Shown here piece by piece: positions 1-8,650 of a stretch of DNA of 64,000 nt. The notes beneath the pieces are model-generated. The model made no database searches. It was not told where the DNA came from and was given only the letters and a program-made list of their open reading frames with translations. Each line of letters opens with the position of its first letter. Position 1 is the stretch's first letter. The DNA is from Bacteroidota bacterium (lineage in GTDB: Bacteria; Bacteroidota; Bacteroidia; AKYH767-A; OLB10). The stretch spans positions 124,001-188,000 of the forward strand of contig JADKFA010000005.1 of NCBI GenBank assembly GCA_016717725.1. Direction: 5' to 3'. Position numbers and translations under genes: made by a program.

Positions 1-424
1 CAACTTCTAAGAAGAAGAATAAGGTAAATAGATCAAGAGAGATAAAGAATCCGTAAGCTCCTGCACTTAATAAAATGAGCAGAAAGAAAAATTCTCGGCT
101 CATCTTTTCCATCTTCCAACTCACCAATACACCTGCTAAAACAACAAAAGCCGAGAGCAGAATCATCGAAACGGAAATCCCATCTACACCCGTTGTAAAA
201 GCAATGCCTAACGGAGTGAACCATTCAAGAGAACTGTAAAATACCATGGGTGCATTGTTTCCTAATGCTCTTTCCGCACAAAACGAATTTAATAAAAGTA
301 TAGACAATGTAAATTGAATGATAGCCCCACACAATGCAATGAGTCGCACTTGCTTCAATTGATTGAAGAAGAGAATCGCAATGGCGGTAAGTACAGGAGC
401 TATGACTAATAGGTGTAAGTTCAT
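1..424 (-). CDS. nuoM: NADH-quinone oxidoreductase subunit M (NuoM), N-terminal part
   Basis: This gene is cut by the left window edge; about 141 N-terminal residues are present, starting at ATG 424-422. The translation starts MNLHLLVIAPVL and is strongly hydrophobic, with a TTGVDGISVSMILLSAF segment typical of the proton-pumping antiporter-like subunits NuoL/M/N. It lies 6 bases after the nuoL stop on the same strand, the usual nuoL-nuoM order. In the family, NuoM is a 14-helix inner-membrane subunit of the complex I membrane arm that takes part in proton translocation. The conserved lysines of the channel lie beyond the window. The open frame on 33..224 of the same strand is an out-of-frame shadow. 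Confidence 0.9.
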   Translation of the reverse strand, partial: MNLHLLVIAPVLTAIAILFFNQLKQVRLIALCGAIIQFTLSILLLNSFCAERALGNNAPMVFYSSLEWFTPLGIAFTTGVDGISVSMILLSAFVVLAGVLVSWKMEKMSREFFFLLILLSAGAYGFFISLDLFTLFFFLEV

Positions 425-430
425 CTTTTA

Positions 431-2366
431 TTAGTTAACCAGATAAATGGCAAGTGCCGTAAAACCAAATGCTGCAATGAAGAAGTACAAAGCATAATCT
501 TGCACTTTTCCTGATTGTATCGATTTAATCATATTAGATTTCCAAACTATTAATGATGCAAGTCCATTCATGCTTCCATCAACAATATTTTTATCTACCC
601 AAGCAGAGGGTTGTGCAATTAAGTTGAAGATTATTTTTTTTGGTGATGAATAAATAGATTTCAGCAATATAAAATTTGTGGTAGGCAGTCTTATAAATTC
701 CTTGGAAAGAAGCAGCTAATTTGTCGGGTCGATCGTTTTGATTTTTATAAAATAAAGTGGCAAGCGCAATCCCACTTACTGCAATAATAACAGGAAGAAT
801 AGCTGCAGATAGCGCAAATGGGATATGTAAATGATGTCCGTCACTGGAAACAAAAGTTCCAAAAGGAATGAATCCTGCTGTGATGGCGCCAACACTTAAA
901 ATAAGCAAGGGAATTTTAATGATCCAAGTTCCTTCGCCATGATGATCGTCGTGATGCGAAACCTTCGCTTCCTTCGACCAAAAGATGGTGTAATATAAAC
1001 GAAACATGTAGAATGCGGTAATGCCTGCCGTTAGTAATGCAATATAATACACCATTGGATTTGCATGATGTGCTGCCGTTAATATTTCTTCTTTACTGAA
1101 GAATCCTGCAAAGGGAGGAATTCCAGCAATGGCTAAGCAAGCAATCAAGAATGTAATATGGGTGATGGGCATCGACTTTCTCAATCCTCCCATGTCTTTC
1201 ATCTCGTTACTATGAATATAATGTATCACAGCACCCGCACCCAAGAAAAGTAAAGCTTTGAAGAATGCATGTGTGAATAAATGAAACATGGAAGCCGTAA
1301 ATCCTAAGCCTACTTCATTTCCATATCCCGATACTCCCAAAGCAAACATCATGTATCCAATTTGTGACATGGTGGAATACGCAAGTACTCTTTTAATATC
1401 GGTTTGTGTGCAGGCTATGATGGCTGCAAAGAGCGCTGAAATGACGCCGGTCCACATCACAACTTCCAATGCACCCGGACAAGAAATAGAAAAGATAGGA
1501 AATAATCGAGCTACTAAGAATACACCTGCTACGACCATGGTGGCTGCATGTATCAATGCAGAAACGGGTGTAGGACCTTCCATCGCATCGGGCAACCAAA
1601 TATGCAAGGGGAACATCGCACTCTTTCCTGCTCCTCCCATAAATACAAGGAGTAATCCCCAAGTTAGAGCACTCGCTCCTAAGAAACTTGCGGTAGTGGC
1701 AGAAACTAAATAAGAAGAATTATAAGTAGTTAATCTTTCAATCAAAGTAACGAAGTCTAAAGTTTTTGCTTCGAAACCTAAAATTAATATTCCGATTAAA
1801 AATCCTAAGTCGGCGAAACGGGTTACAATAAATGCTTTTTTAGAAGCAGCTACAGCGCTTGGTTTTTCAAAGTAAAATCCAATCAACAGAAAAGAAGAAA
1901 CACCTACCAACTCCCAGAACATGTAAATCTGAAAAATATTTACTGCAATTACTAATCCTAACATAGAGAAAGTAAAGAGTGATAAAAAAGAATAATAGGT
2001 AGCAAATCGCTCTTCTCCCTTCATATAACCCAAGCTATACACATGCACCATCAAGGAAACTACAGTAACCACTACGAGCATCATTACCGAGATGGGATCT
2101 ACTAATATCCCCATATCGATGGAAACACCTTCCGAAAAAGTAAGCCATGTCATCTTCCAAGCAACAATTTTTTCGAAACTTTCAGATACGTTCAGGAAAA
2201 AATATTGGAAAGCGGTTTGAATGGAAAGAATAGCGGACACCAATAGTGAAGTGGTTCCGATCATTCCAGAAAGGGATGATAAATATTTTCTACCAAAAAT
2301 TCCAAGCAGCAAGAAACTGCCTAATGGAAGGAGAAGTATTAGTTGAATAGTATTTGCTAAACTCAT
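431..2366 (-). CDS. nuoL: NADH-quinone oxidoreductase subunit L (NuoL), single-base frameshift near the 3' end
   Basis: NuoL is the distal antiporter-like proton-pumping subunit of complex I, an inner-membrane protein. Family signatures are clear: WELVGVSSFLLIGFYF near residue 150, HIWLPDAMEGPTPVSALIHAATMVVAGVFL near residues 255-285, and HLFTHAFFKALLFLGAGAVIH near residue 365. The main frame runs from ATG 2366 to 591 but ends in an unrelated tail after the residues LFITKK. In the next frame (667..431) a typical NuoL C-terminus follows, with a lateral helix and a last transmembrane segment ending YLVN. The switch falls on a run of eight A on the coding strand (634-641); seven A would join the halves into about 644 residues, a normal NuoL length. 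A sequencing indel is more likely than true loss. It sits 15 bases after nuoK and 6 before nuoM. Confidence 0.93.
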
Positions 2367-2381
2367 AGTAGACGGAGATGA

Positions 2382-2696
2382 TTAATGCTTTAAGTGATCT
2401 GCTTTTTCAGCATCAATATTTTTCGTGTTGCGATAGAGATTAATAATGATAGCAATAGCCACAGCCGCTTCTGCCGCAGCAATAGCAATAATGAAGATGG
2501 TGAAGCCAAGTCCCTCAATAGTGTCAGGAAATAAATATTTATTGAATACAATGAAGTTAATATTTACGCTATTTAACATCAACTCTAGCGACATTAACAT
2601 CGCAATCATATTTCTACGCGTAAGAAATCCATAAGCACCTATAAAAAACAAGGCGGTGCTTAGCATCATGATATGTTCAATCGGTATTTCGCTCAT
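2382..2696 (-). CDS. nuoK: NADH-quinone oxidoreductase subunit K (NuoK)
   Basis: NuoK is a small, three-helix membrane-arm subunit of complex I (the MrpC/ND4L homologue). The 104-residue length is normal for the family. It starts MSEIPIEHIMMLSTALFFIG, and the second and third helices carry the conserved glutamates (SLELMLNSVN and AAEAAVAIAI) expected for the proton pathway. The ATG at 2696 overlaps the nuoJ stop by 4 bases, consistent with translational coupling. Nothing is unusual. Confidence 0.96.
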   Translation of the reverse strand: MSEIPIEHIMMLSTALFFIGAYGFLTRRNMIAMLMSLELMLNSVNINFIVFNKYLFPDTIEGLGFTIFIIAIAAAEAAVAIAIIINLYRNTKNIDAEKADHLKH

Positions 2697-3211
2697 TTGT
2701 TTTCAGGTTGTGCTTTCATCGCAATGACAATACATCCGATCATAGCTGCTAATAATAATACACTCACCAATTCAAACGGAAGTACGAAGCTCTCAGGAGT
2801 ATTGGCGACTAATAGATATCCAATATTTTTTACTGAAGGATCAAATAGTGCTTCCGATCCTTTCATCCAATAATGATTGCATAATAAAGTACAAGTATAA
2901 GCAGCAGCTGAAATAACAGCAAGCCCTGCAAAAAGCGATCGTTTAGTCAAGGCAGATGGCATTTTAACTCCTTCTTGGTTGGTAAGGAAGATGGAGAAAA
3001 TAATCAATACAACAATTCCGCCAACGTATACAATGACTTGCACCGCCGCTGCAAATTCTACTTCCATCCAGAAGAAAAGAGCAGCAATTCCAATCAGCGA
3101 AAATAATAACCAGATGGCAGCTCGGAATAATTTTTTAGTGGTAACGGTAAGGATCCCCGTAATAAGGATGAACGCTGCAATACAATAAAAGGCGATGGCT
3201 GATGCACTCAT
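2693..3211 (-). CDS. nuoJ: NADH-quinone oxidoreductase subunit J (NuoJ)
   Basis: NuoJ is the ND6 homologue, a five-helix membrane-arm subunit. The 172 residues include the characteristic FFWMEVEFAAAVQVIVYVGGIVVLIIF stretch in positions 45-75, containing the conserved glutamate and the pi-bulge helix. The ATG at 3211 touches the nuoI stop by one base and the 3' end overlaps nuoK by 4 bases, so the genes are tightly coupled. The C-terminus, after the last helix, is short and charged (KAQPENK), as usual. Confidence 0.95.
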   Translation of the reverse strand: MSASAIAFYCIAAFILITGILTVTTKKLFRAAIWLLFSLIGIAALFFWMEVEFAAAVQVIVYVGGIVVLIIFSIFLTNQEGVKMPSALTKRSLFAGLAVISAAAYTCTLLCNHYWMKGSEALFDPSVKNIGYLLVANTPESFVLPFELVSVLLLAAMIGCIVIAMKAQPENK

Positions 3212-3708
3212 TATTCAATGCCCTCCATAATTTTAGATCCTGGATTATTCAACACCTTAGTGAATTCTCTTCTATCAAATACACTATGCTCATAATTGTT
3301 GGCCATGATGATTGCATCCGAAGGACAGGCAACAACACAAAGGTTACACATGGTGCACAATTCTAAATGATAAACAAAAGTATCAATAGCTTTTTTCTTT
3401 TTTCCTTCTGCATTGATTTCATTTTTGGTCACAATCTTTATCGTTCCATTCGGACAAGCTATTTCGCAAGCCTGACATCCGGTGCAACTATGTTCGTTCG
3501 CTTCGTTGTGCGGCATGATGACTTCCCCTTTAAATCGCTCGGCCAATACAGGACGCACCTCAGGATATTGTTCTGTAATGATTTCTTTTTGGTGCGTAAA
3601 ATAATAGCCCGTCGTCTTCATGCCTTTCAGCAAGGAGCTAACGGTGAGGTATATGGTTTTAAAGTATTCTTTAATGAACATCTTACAATTTGTTATTATA
3701 AATGCCAT
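3211..3708 (-). CDS. nuoI: NADH-quinone oxidoreductase subunit I (NuoI), 2 x [4Fe-4S]
   Basis: NuoI is the ferredoxin-like peripheral-arm subunit that carries clusters N6a and N6b and passes electrons to NuoB. Two complete four-cysteine motifs are visible: CTGCQACEIACP near residue 75 and CTMCNLCVVACP near residue 117. The length of 165 residues fits the family. The ATG at 3708 lies inside the end of nuoH (13-base overlap). A second ATG at 3681 (MFIKEYFKTIYL) sits 15 bases after the nuoH stop and gives a start that looks more like other NuoI proteins, so the true start may be 3681. Because NuoE/F/G are not encoded here, NuoI would be the outermost iron-sulfur subunit of the complex made by this operon. 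Confidence 0.95.
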   Translation of the reverse strand: MAFIITNCKMFIKEYFKTIYLTVSSLLKGMKTTGYYFTHQKEIITEQYPEVRPVLAERFKGEVIMPHNEANEHSCTGCQACEIACPNGTIKIVTKNEINAEGKKKKAIDTFVYHLELCTMCNLCVVACPSDAIIMANNYEHSVFDRREFTKVLNNPGSKIMEGIE

Positions 3709-4772
3709 CCCATAATCGCCATAAAGGTGACGAGTAAAAGATTGACCATGCTAATCGGTAATAAGTATTTCCACTCTAAGTTTAATAGTTGATCGACACG
3801 AAGTCGAGGGAATGTCCATCGGAACCACATAATCAAAAAGATCAAGAACATGGTTTTACCAAAGAACCATATCGACGATGGAATGAAATCCATCACATGA
3901 TTAAAACTATCCCATCCTCCAATATGAAATGGCATCCATCCACCGAAGAAGAGTGTAGCATTAATAGCACATCCGATAAATATATTGATATACTCCGCTA
4001 AAAAGAATAATGCGAATTTCATTCCTGAGTATTCTGTATGAAATCCTGCTGTTAATTCCGATTCTGCTTCGGCTAAGTCAAACGGTGCGCGATTAGTTTC
4101 TGCAGTCACTGCAATTAAGAAAACAATAAATGCAATTAAAACCGGAAGATGTCCTTTGATGATCCACCATCCGTCAGCTTGTGAATTAATGATATCACTG
4201 ATGCGTAAACTTCCTGTTAATATCACAATAGCTAAAATAGAAAGTCCTGCTGAAAGTTCGTAGCTCACAATCTGCGCTGCACTTCGCATAGCACCTAACA
4301 ACGAATATTTATTATTGCTAGACCATCCTGCCATTAAAATTCCAATTACTGCGACCGATGAAACAGCAGCCACATACAACACACCAATACTCAAATCCCA
4401 AATTTGAAAATTACGAGCGAAAGCAATCGGTGCTAATACCAACATTGCAGCAATCATCACCATAAAAGGTGCTAAGTTGAATAAAAATTTATCGGCACCA
4501 TCGGGAGTCAATCCTTCTTTCATAACTAACTTCAAGGTATCCGCTGAAGTTTGAAAAATTCCTTTTGGTCCCACACGATTTGGACCCAATCGAATTTGCA
4601 TCAACGCGGCAACTTTTCTTTCCATATACACTAGCGCCAATCCTAAAAAGGCAAAAAGCGTGATGGCTGCTATGCCTACAATCACACTTTCAGCAGCAAA
4701 TGCCCACGGCTCTCCTAAAGTATTTTGCAACCAAGTTTGTAGTAAAGTAGTGAGTCCTTCGAGACTAATCAT
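3696..4772 (-). CDS. nuoH: NADH-quinone oxidoreductase subunit H (NuoH)
   Basis: NuoH is the ND1 homologue, the membrane subunit that forms the quinone chamber with NuoB and NuoD. The 358-residue length is normal. Diagnostic segments are YMERKVAALMQIRLGPNRVGP near residue 50 and a segment around residues 222-250 containing ETNRAPFDLAEAESELTAGF, with the conserved acidic loop at the quinone site. It begins only 19 bases after the nuoD stop; in the canonical 14-gene order nuoE, nuoF and nuoG would sit at this junction. It overlaps nuoI by 13 bases. Confidence 0.96.
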   Translation of the reverse strand: MISLEGLTTLLQTWLQNTLGEPWAFAAESVIVGIAAITLFAFLGLALVYMERKVAALMQIRLGPNRVGPKGIFQTSADTLKLVMKEGLTPDGADKFLFNLAPFMVMIAAMLVLAPIAFARNFQIWDLSIGVLYVAAVSSVAVIGILMAGWSSNNKYSLLGAMRSAAQIVSYELSAGLSILAIVILTGSLRISDIINSQADGWWIIKGHLPVLIAFIVFLIAVTAETNRAPFDLAEAESELTAGFHTEYSGMKFALFFLAEYINIFIGCAINATLFFGGWMPFHIGGWDSFNHVMDFIPSSIWFFGKTMFLIFLIMWFRWTFPRLRVDQLLNLEWKYLLPISMVNLLLVTFMAIMGWHL

Positions 4773-4791
4773 CTTCTAGCTTTTTTGTTTT

Positions 4792-5907
4792 TTATCGATC
4801 GATATCTGGTATTACTAAATCTAATGTGCCCATGGTTGCCATGAGATCACCAATTTTTCCGCCTCTCGACATATGATCGAGAGCGCTTAGATTGGAAAAT
4901 CCTGGGGAACGGAATTTTATTCTGTATGGCGTACTTCCACCTTCACTAACAATATAAACACCTAATTCTCCGCGTGCCGTTTCTACACGAGTATAAAAAT
5001 CTCCTTTCGGTAATTTCAAAACAGCTTTTGTTTTTGCTTGAAATTCTCCCTCTGGAATATTATCAATCAACTGTTCAATGATACGCATACTTTGCATCAT
5101 CTCGCCAACACGAACTTTATATCGAGCCCATGAGTCACCATCCGTTTCGATCACTTCATCAAATTGAAGTTGATCATAAATTTCATACGGATACAATTTG
5201 CGAATATCACAACTTAATCCACTTCCTCTTCCTGTTGGACCTGTGCAGCCATATGAAATCGCGTCCTCTCTTGAAATGTATCCAACGCCCTTTGTTCTGT
5301 TTTGGAAAATAATATTTCCAGTTACCAAATCATCGTACTCATGAATCTTCGATTTAAACAAACGTAAAAATTCTTTCACTTTGCGCTGGAAGTCGGGGTG
5401 TAAATCCATCATCACACCACCAGGCACAATATAATTCATGGTTAACCTTGCACCGCAAGTATCTTCCATCAATTCATTAATCATTTCGCGCTCTCTGAAA
5501 GAGTAGAAGAAAGGAGTGAAAGCTCCTAAGTCCATCGCCAAGGCACCCCACCAAAGTAAGTGAGAAGCAAGTCGTGTCAACTCATCCATCAACACACGGA
5601 TCACTTGTGCTCGTGCAGGAATTTCAATTTGCAATCCTTTTTCAACACACAAAGCACAACCATGATTATTTATATGTGAACTAAGATAATCCATTCTGCT
5701 CGTCACATAAATAAACTGACGGTACGAAAGACTCTCACACATTTTTTCAATGCTACGATGAATGTATCCTAAATGAGGCTCCACCTTTTTAACGGTCTCT
5801 CCATTTAAGGTAATCACCAAATGCAAAACACCATGCGTGGAAGGATGCTGTGGTCCAATGTTTATGATCATATCACCCTGATCATTCGTTCCCAATTCTT
5901 CGAGCAT
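4792..5907 (-). CDS. nuoD: NADH-quinone oxidoreductase subunit D (NuoD, 49 kDa)
   Basis: NuoD is the 49-kDa peripheral-arm subunit, related to the large subunit of [NiFe] hydrogenases, and lines the quinone-binding site. The start region contains NIGPQHPSTHGVLHL, with the conserved histidines of the quinone pocket, and the C-terminus ends in the family-typical GTLDLVIPDIDR. The 371 residues correspond to NuoD alone, so this lineage has separate nuoC and nuoD genes and not the fused nuoCD of enterobacteria. It follows nuoC with a 3-base gap. Confidence 0.96.
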   Translation of the reverse strand: MLEELGTNDQGDMIINIGPQHPSTHGVLHLVITLNGETVKKVEPHLGYIHRSIEKMCESLSYRQFIYVTSRMDYLSSHINNHGCALCVEKGLQIEIPARAQVIRVLMDELTRLASHLLWWGALAMDLGAFTPFFYSFREREMINELMEDTCGARLTMNYIVPGGVMMDLHPDFQRKVKEFLRLFKSKIHEYDDLVTGNIIFQNRTKGVGYISREDAISYGCTGPTGRGSGLSCDIRKLYPYEIYDQLQFDEVIETDGDSWARYKVRVGEMMQSMRIIEQLIDNIPEGEFQAKTKAVLKLPKGDFYTRVETARGELGVYIVSEGGSTPYRIKFRSPGFSNLSALDHMSRGGKIGDLMATMGTLDLVIPDIDR

Positions 5908-5910
5908 CGC

Positions 5911-6366
5911 TTAGAGTTTTATCATGTTAATTGGATCCTCATAATCTTTGCGCAATGGAAAACCTTCGTGGTCAGGCGTGAGAAATAATCGACGTAAATC
6001 GGGATGCCCAACAAATTCCACTCCTAATAAATCATACGCTTCGCGCTCGTGAAATTCTGCAGTACGCCAAATGTCACAAACGGTATCTACAATTGGATTT
6101 GATTTTTCGATTTTTACTTTAATTACTACTTCATGTCGGAAAATCGTAGACGAGAAATGATATACTACCGACAAATGTGTTTTCCAATCAACGGCCGTTA
6201 AACAAAACAAATAATCGAAATGTAATTCGTTATTATTTCGAAGCAATAAAGCGAAATTTTTAAATCCCTCGGGATCGACATTGATCGTTAGCCATTCTGT
6301 GCCTTCTTCAAAATTCAATCCTTCTTGTAAAGATTCAAATTTTATTTTCAATTCATCTTTCGTCAT
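5911..6366 (-). CDS. nuoC: NADH-quinone oxidoreductase subunit C (NuoC, 30 kDa)
   Basis: NuoC is the 30-kDa peripheral subunit. The signature block of the family is present near residues 98-140: SIWRTAEFHEREAYDLLGVEF-like sequence (here CDIWRTAEFHEREAYDLLG) followed by HPDLRRLFLTPDHEGFPLRKDY. At 151 residues it is near the short end of the family. It starts at ATG 6366, 19 bases after nuoB, and ends 3 bases before nuoD. Confidence 0.95.
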   Translation of the reverse strand: MTKDELKIKFESLQEGLNFEEGTEWLTINVDPEGFKNFALLLRNNNELHFDYLFCLTAVDWKTHLSVVYHFSSTIFRHEVVIKVKIEKSNPIVDTVCDIWRTAEFHEREAYDLLGVEFVGHPDLRRLFLTPDHEGFPLRKDYEDPINMIKL

Positions 6367-6385
6367 ATCGCTTTCGATTCTCGAC

Positions 6386-6922
6386 TTATTGAGGTTTGAT
6401 ATCTTTAATTTGTTCTCTCGTTAAACCACTCTTGATTTTTTCTTGTAAAGAAATTAGAGCGTGTAGTAAAGCTTCTGGTCGAGGTGGACATCCCGCCACA
6501 TATACATCCACTGGAATAATATGGTCCGCACCTTTCACTACGGAATAAGTATTATAAAAAAATGGACCACCACTAATGGCGCATGCACCCATGGCAATAA
6601 CGTATTTCGGATCTGCCATTTGATCGTACAATCTTTTCAATACTGGCGCCATTTTATTCACTATTGTTCCTGCTATGATGATTACATCCGCTTGACGTGG
6701 AGTAGCACGCGCTACTTCAAAACCAAATCGTGAAAAATCATATTTAGCACCTGCTGTCGACATCATTTCAATGCCACAACAACTCGTAGCAAATGTTAAA
6801 GGCCATAATGAATTGGATCTTGCCCAATTAATCACATCATCTAATTTACTTAAAACGACTCCTCCTCCTGGAATTTCATGTATTTGTCCAGGGAAAGTTT
6901 CTGGTTTTTGATTTACATCCAT
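6386..6922 (-). CDS. nuoB: NADH-quinone oxidoreductase subunit B (NuoB, cluster N2)
   Basis: NuoB carries the terminal [4Fe-4S] cluster N2, which reduces quinone. The four ligand cysteines are visible: the adjacent pair in ATSCCGIEMM (near residue 48), one in MGACAISGGPF and one in VAGCPPRPEALL. The 178-residue length is normal. The ATG at 6922 lies 10 bases inside the end of nuoA, giving an overlapping, probably coupled start. Confidence 0.97.
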   Translation of the reverse strand: MDVNQKPETFPGQIHEIPGGGVVLSKLDDVINWARSNSLWPLTFATSCCGIEMMSTAGAKYDFSRFGFEVARATPRQADVIIIAGTIVNKMAPVLKRLYDQMADPKYVIAMGACAISGGPFFYNTYSVVKGADHIIPVDVYVAGCPPRPEALLHALISLQEKIKSGLTREQIKDIKPQ

Positions 6923-7263
6923 TTTAATGCTCCTTTCTTATGCGCGTATAAAAATCCTAGAAATAAAATAAAGAAAAAGATGATAATATCTAGGAAGGCC
7001 ATCCATCCAATTTCTTTAACTACTGTTGCCCATGGATAAAGGAATACCAATTCAACATCAAAAATTAAAAAAATTAAGGCGAAAAGGTAATATCCTACAT
7101 TCATTTGCAGCCATGTTTGTCCTACAGTGGGCACTCCACATTCGTAAGCTTGACCCTTTTGTGCGTTTTGAGAACCTTTCACAAAGATTTTCGAAACCAA
7201 GATGCCTCCAGCCGAAAACACAATGGCCGCAAGGGTAAGTATGAGTAATGATGTTGCTCCCAT
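6913..7263 (-). CDS. nuoA: NADH-quinone oxidoreductase subunit A (NuoA)
   Basis: NuoA is the ND3 homologue, a three-helix membrane subunit. The first helix, the YECGVP loop (AYECGVPTVG) and the FDVELVFLYPWA helix are all present. I chose ATG 7263 (MGATSLLILTL), giving 116 residues; an in-frame TTG at 7275 would add four residues. This is the first gene of the minus-strand operon. A TAAATTTG sequence on the minus strand (7280-7273) resembles a Bacteroidota -7 box but would leave almost no leader, so I do not call it as the promoter. Confidence 0.93.
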   Translation of the reverse strand: MGATSLLILTLAAIVFSAGGILVSKIFVKGSQNAQKGQAYECGVPTVGQTWLQMNVGYYLFALIFLIFDVELVFLYPWATVVKEIGWMAFLDIIIFFFILFLGFLYAHKKGALKWM

Positions 7264-7473
7264 AGATTGCCTCAAATTTAATTTTATTTTGTTAGCGGAG
7301 GATCAAAATTGATGTATTTGGATGTTTTTTCTTTTATCTGCTTCCTCTTTTTAAGATCCAAGAATTATTTTGATAAATTTTATTTTTAATCTCCTTGTTT
7401 TACGTGGTTTATGTATGAAATAATTCTAATATTGTGATATAAGTAGATGGTTTTAATCGCCAAGTAACAAATG

Positions 7474-7507
7474 TTGCAAACTGATCTAGGTCATTCACTT
7501 ACTTTTG
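7474..7507 (+). promoter_or_regulatory. Candidate Bacteroidota-type promoter for the sulfur cluster
   Basis: TACTTTTG at 7500-7507 matches the TAnnTTTG -7 consensus of the Bacteroidota primary sigma factor. A TTG lies 23 bases upstream (7474-7476), slightly longer than the usual 17-20. It is about 60 bases before the first YeeE-like gene, in the divergent gap 7264-7569 between nuoA and the sulfur cluster. I see no other feature in that gap. Confidence 0.5.
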
Positions 7508-7569
7508 TACTTAAGTTGGAAAGCCATAAACGGGAATTCAATTACTTAGATATAACAATGATTTAAAAT

Positions 7570-8133
7570 ATGTTAGAAACAATTCGTCAACCTTGGCCTT
7601 GGTACATCGCCGGACCGCTTATCGGTTTAACAGTACCTATATTATTAATTATTGGGAATAAAACATTTGGAATAAGTTCTTCCCTACGTCACATTTGTGC
7701 TGCATGCATTCCTGCTAATATTCCATTTTTTAAGTACGAATGGAAGAAAGAAATATGGAATCTTTTTTTTGTAGCAGGAATTTTATTGGGCGGATTTTTA
7801 GGAATTCAATTGTTTTCAAATCCTTTACCCATAGAGATTGCTCCAAGTTTAGCAACCCATCTAAACCAGTTTGGAATCACTGATTTTACAGGCTTAGTCC
7901 CCTCCGAATTATTTAATTGGTCGGCGTTGTTTACTTTGAAAGGATTTATAATGATTGTTGTGGGTGGATTTCTCGTCGGTTTTGGTACTCGATATGCTGG
8001 GGGATGCACCTCTGGTCATGCCATCATGGGCTTGTCAACCTTGCAATGGCCTTCCCTAGTAGCTACTTGTTGTTTTATGGCCGGTGGGTTTTTAATGTCC
8101 AATTTAATTCTTCCTTATATTTTAAAATTCTAA
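7570..8133 (+). CDS. YeeE/YedE-family sulfur transporter, first half-protein
   Basis: This 187-residue membrane protein has several hydrophobic helices and the hallmark GTRYAGGCTSGHAIMGLS motif near residue 140, with the conserved cysteine-glycine core of the YeeE/YedE (TsuA-like) family. Family members move thiosulfate or related sulfur compounds across the inner membrane. Full-length TsuA-type proteins have two such modules in one chain; here the second is a separate gene 12 bases downstream, an arrangement common in Bacteroidota. The placement directly upstream of a SoxB-like gene supports a role in sulfur compound uptake or export. The exact substrate is inferred. Confidence 0.85.
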   Translation: MLETIRQPWPWYIAGPLIGLTVPILLIIGNKTFGISSSLRHICAACIPANIPFFKYEWKKEIWNLFFVAGILLGGFLGIQLFSNPLPIEIAPSLATHLNQFGITDFTGLVPSELFNWSALFTLKGFIMIVVGGFLVGFGTRYAGGCTSGHAIMGLSTLQWPSLVATCCFMAGGFLMSNLILPYILKF

Positions 8134-8145
8134 AAACTGAAGACA

Positions 8146-8634
8146 ATGATAAAAGAGATAAATCAAGATGTAAGAGAACTCGATACGATTTGTGTAAATG
8201 AAAGTCACCTCGAACATAAGTGGTGGCACAACTTAAAGTATTTAGTAGTGGGAATTATTTTTGGAATTATTTTCGTGAAAGCAGAAATCATTTCCTGGTT
8301 TCGTATTCAGGAGATGTTTCGACTGGAAAGTTTTCATATGTACGGAGTGATTGGAAGTGCGGTAATGGTCGGCTTGATCTCCGTATTTTTAATTAAGAAA
8401 TTTGATGTGAAAACTATTTATGGAGAGAAAATTGAATTTCATCCGAAGAAATTTAATAAAGGAAATATTTATGGTGGGCTGATATTCGGAATTGGATGGG
8501 CCATCACCGGCGCTTGTCCGGGTCCACTGTTTGCACAGATTGGTTCGGGAGCAACGGTAATTATTGTTACTTTGTTAAGTGCCATTGCTGGGACATGGGT
8601 TTATGGTTATTTCAGAGAGAAATTGCCACATTAA
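8146..8634 (+). CDS. YeeE/YedE-family sulfur transporter, second half-protein (DUF6691-like)
   Basis: This 162-residue membrane protein carries the partner motif GWAITGACPGPLFAQIGSGA near residue 120, with the conserved cysteine-proline core of the second YeeE/YedE module. The first 40 residues are soluble and charged, followed by about four helices. It starts 12 bases after the first half-protein and ends 16 bases before the SoxB-like gene, so the three are likely one transcript. It probably pairs with its neighbour to build the complete transporter. Confidence 0.83.
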   Translation: MIKEINQDVRELDTICVNESHLEHKWWHNLKYLVVGIIFGIIFVKAEIISWFRIQEMFRLESFHMYGVIGSAVMVGLISVFLIKKFDVKTIYGEKIEFHPKKFNKGNIYGGLIFGIGWAITGACPGPLFAQIGSGATVIIVTLLSAIAGTWVYGYFREKLPH

Positions 8635-8650
8635 TATTAAAATTTGTAGC

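Noticed and set aside
634..641. Programmed frameshift in nuoL
   Set aside because: NuoL is not known to be frameshifted, and the same single-base error pattern affects unrelated genes in the window. A sequencing indel is simpler.
1288..1713. 141-codon open frame on the plus strand opposite nuoL
   Set aside because: It lies wholly inside the conserved nuoL coding sequence on the other strand, and its translation has no protein-like pattern.
8579..8650. Upstream start for the SoxB-like gene
   Set aside because: It lies within the previous transporter gene and would place 24 unrelated residues before the twin-arginine signal.
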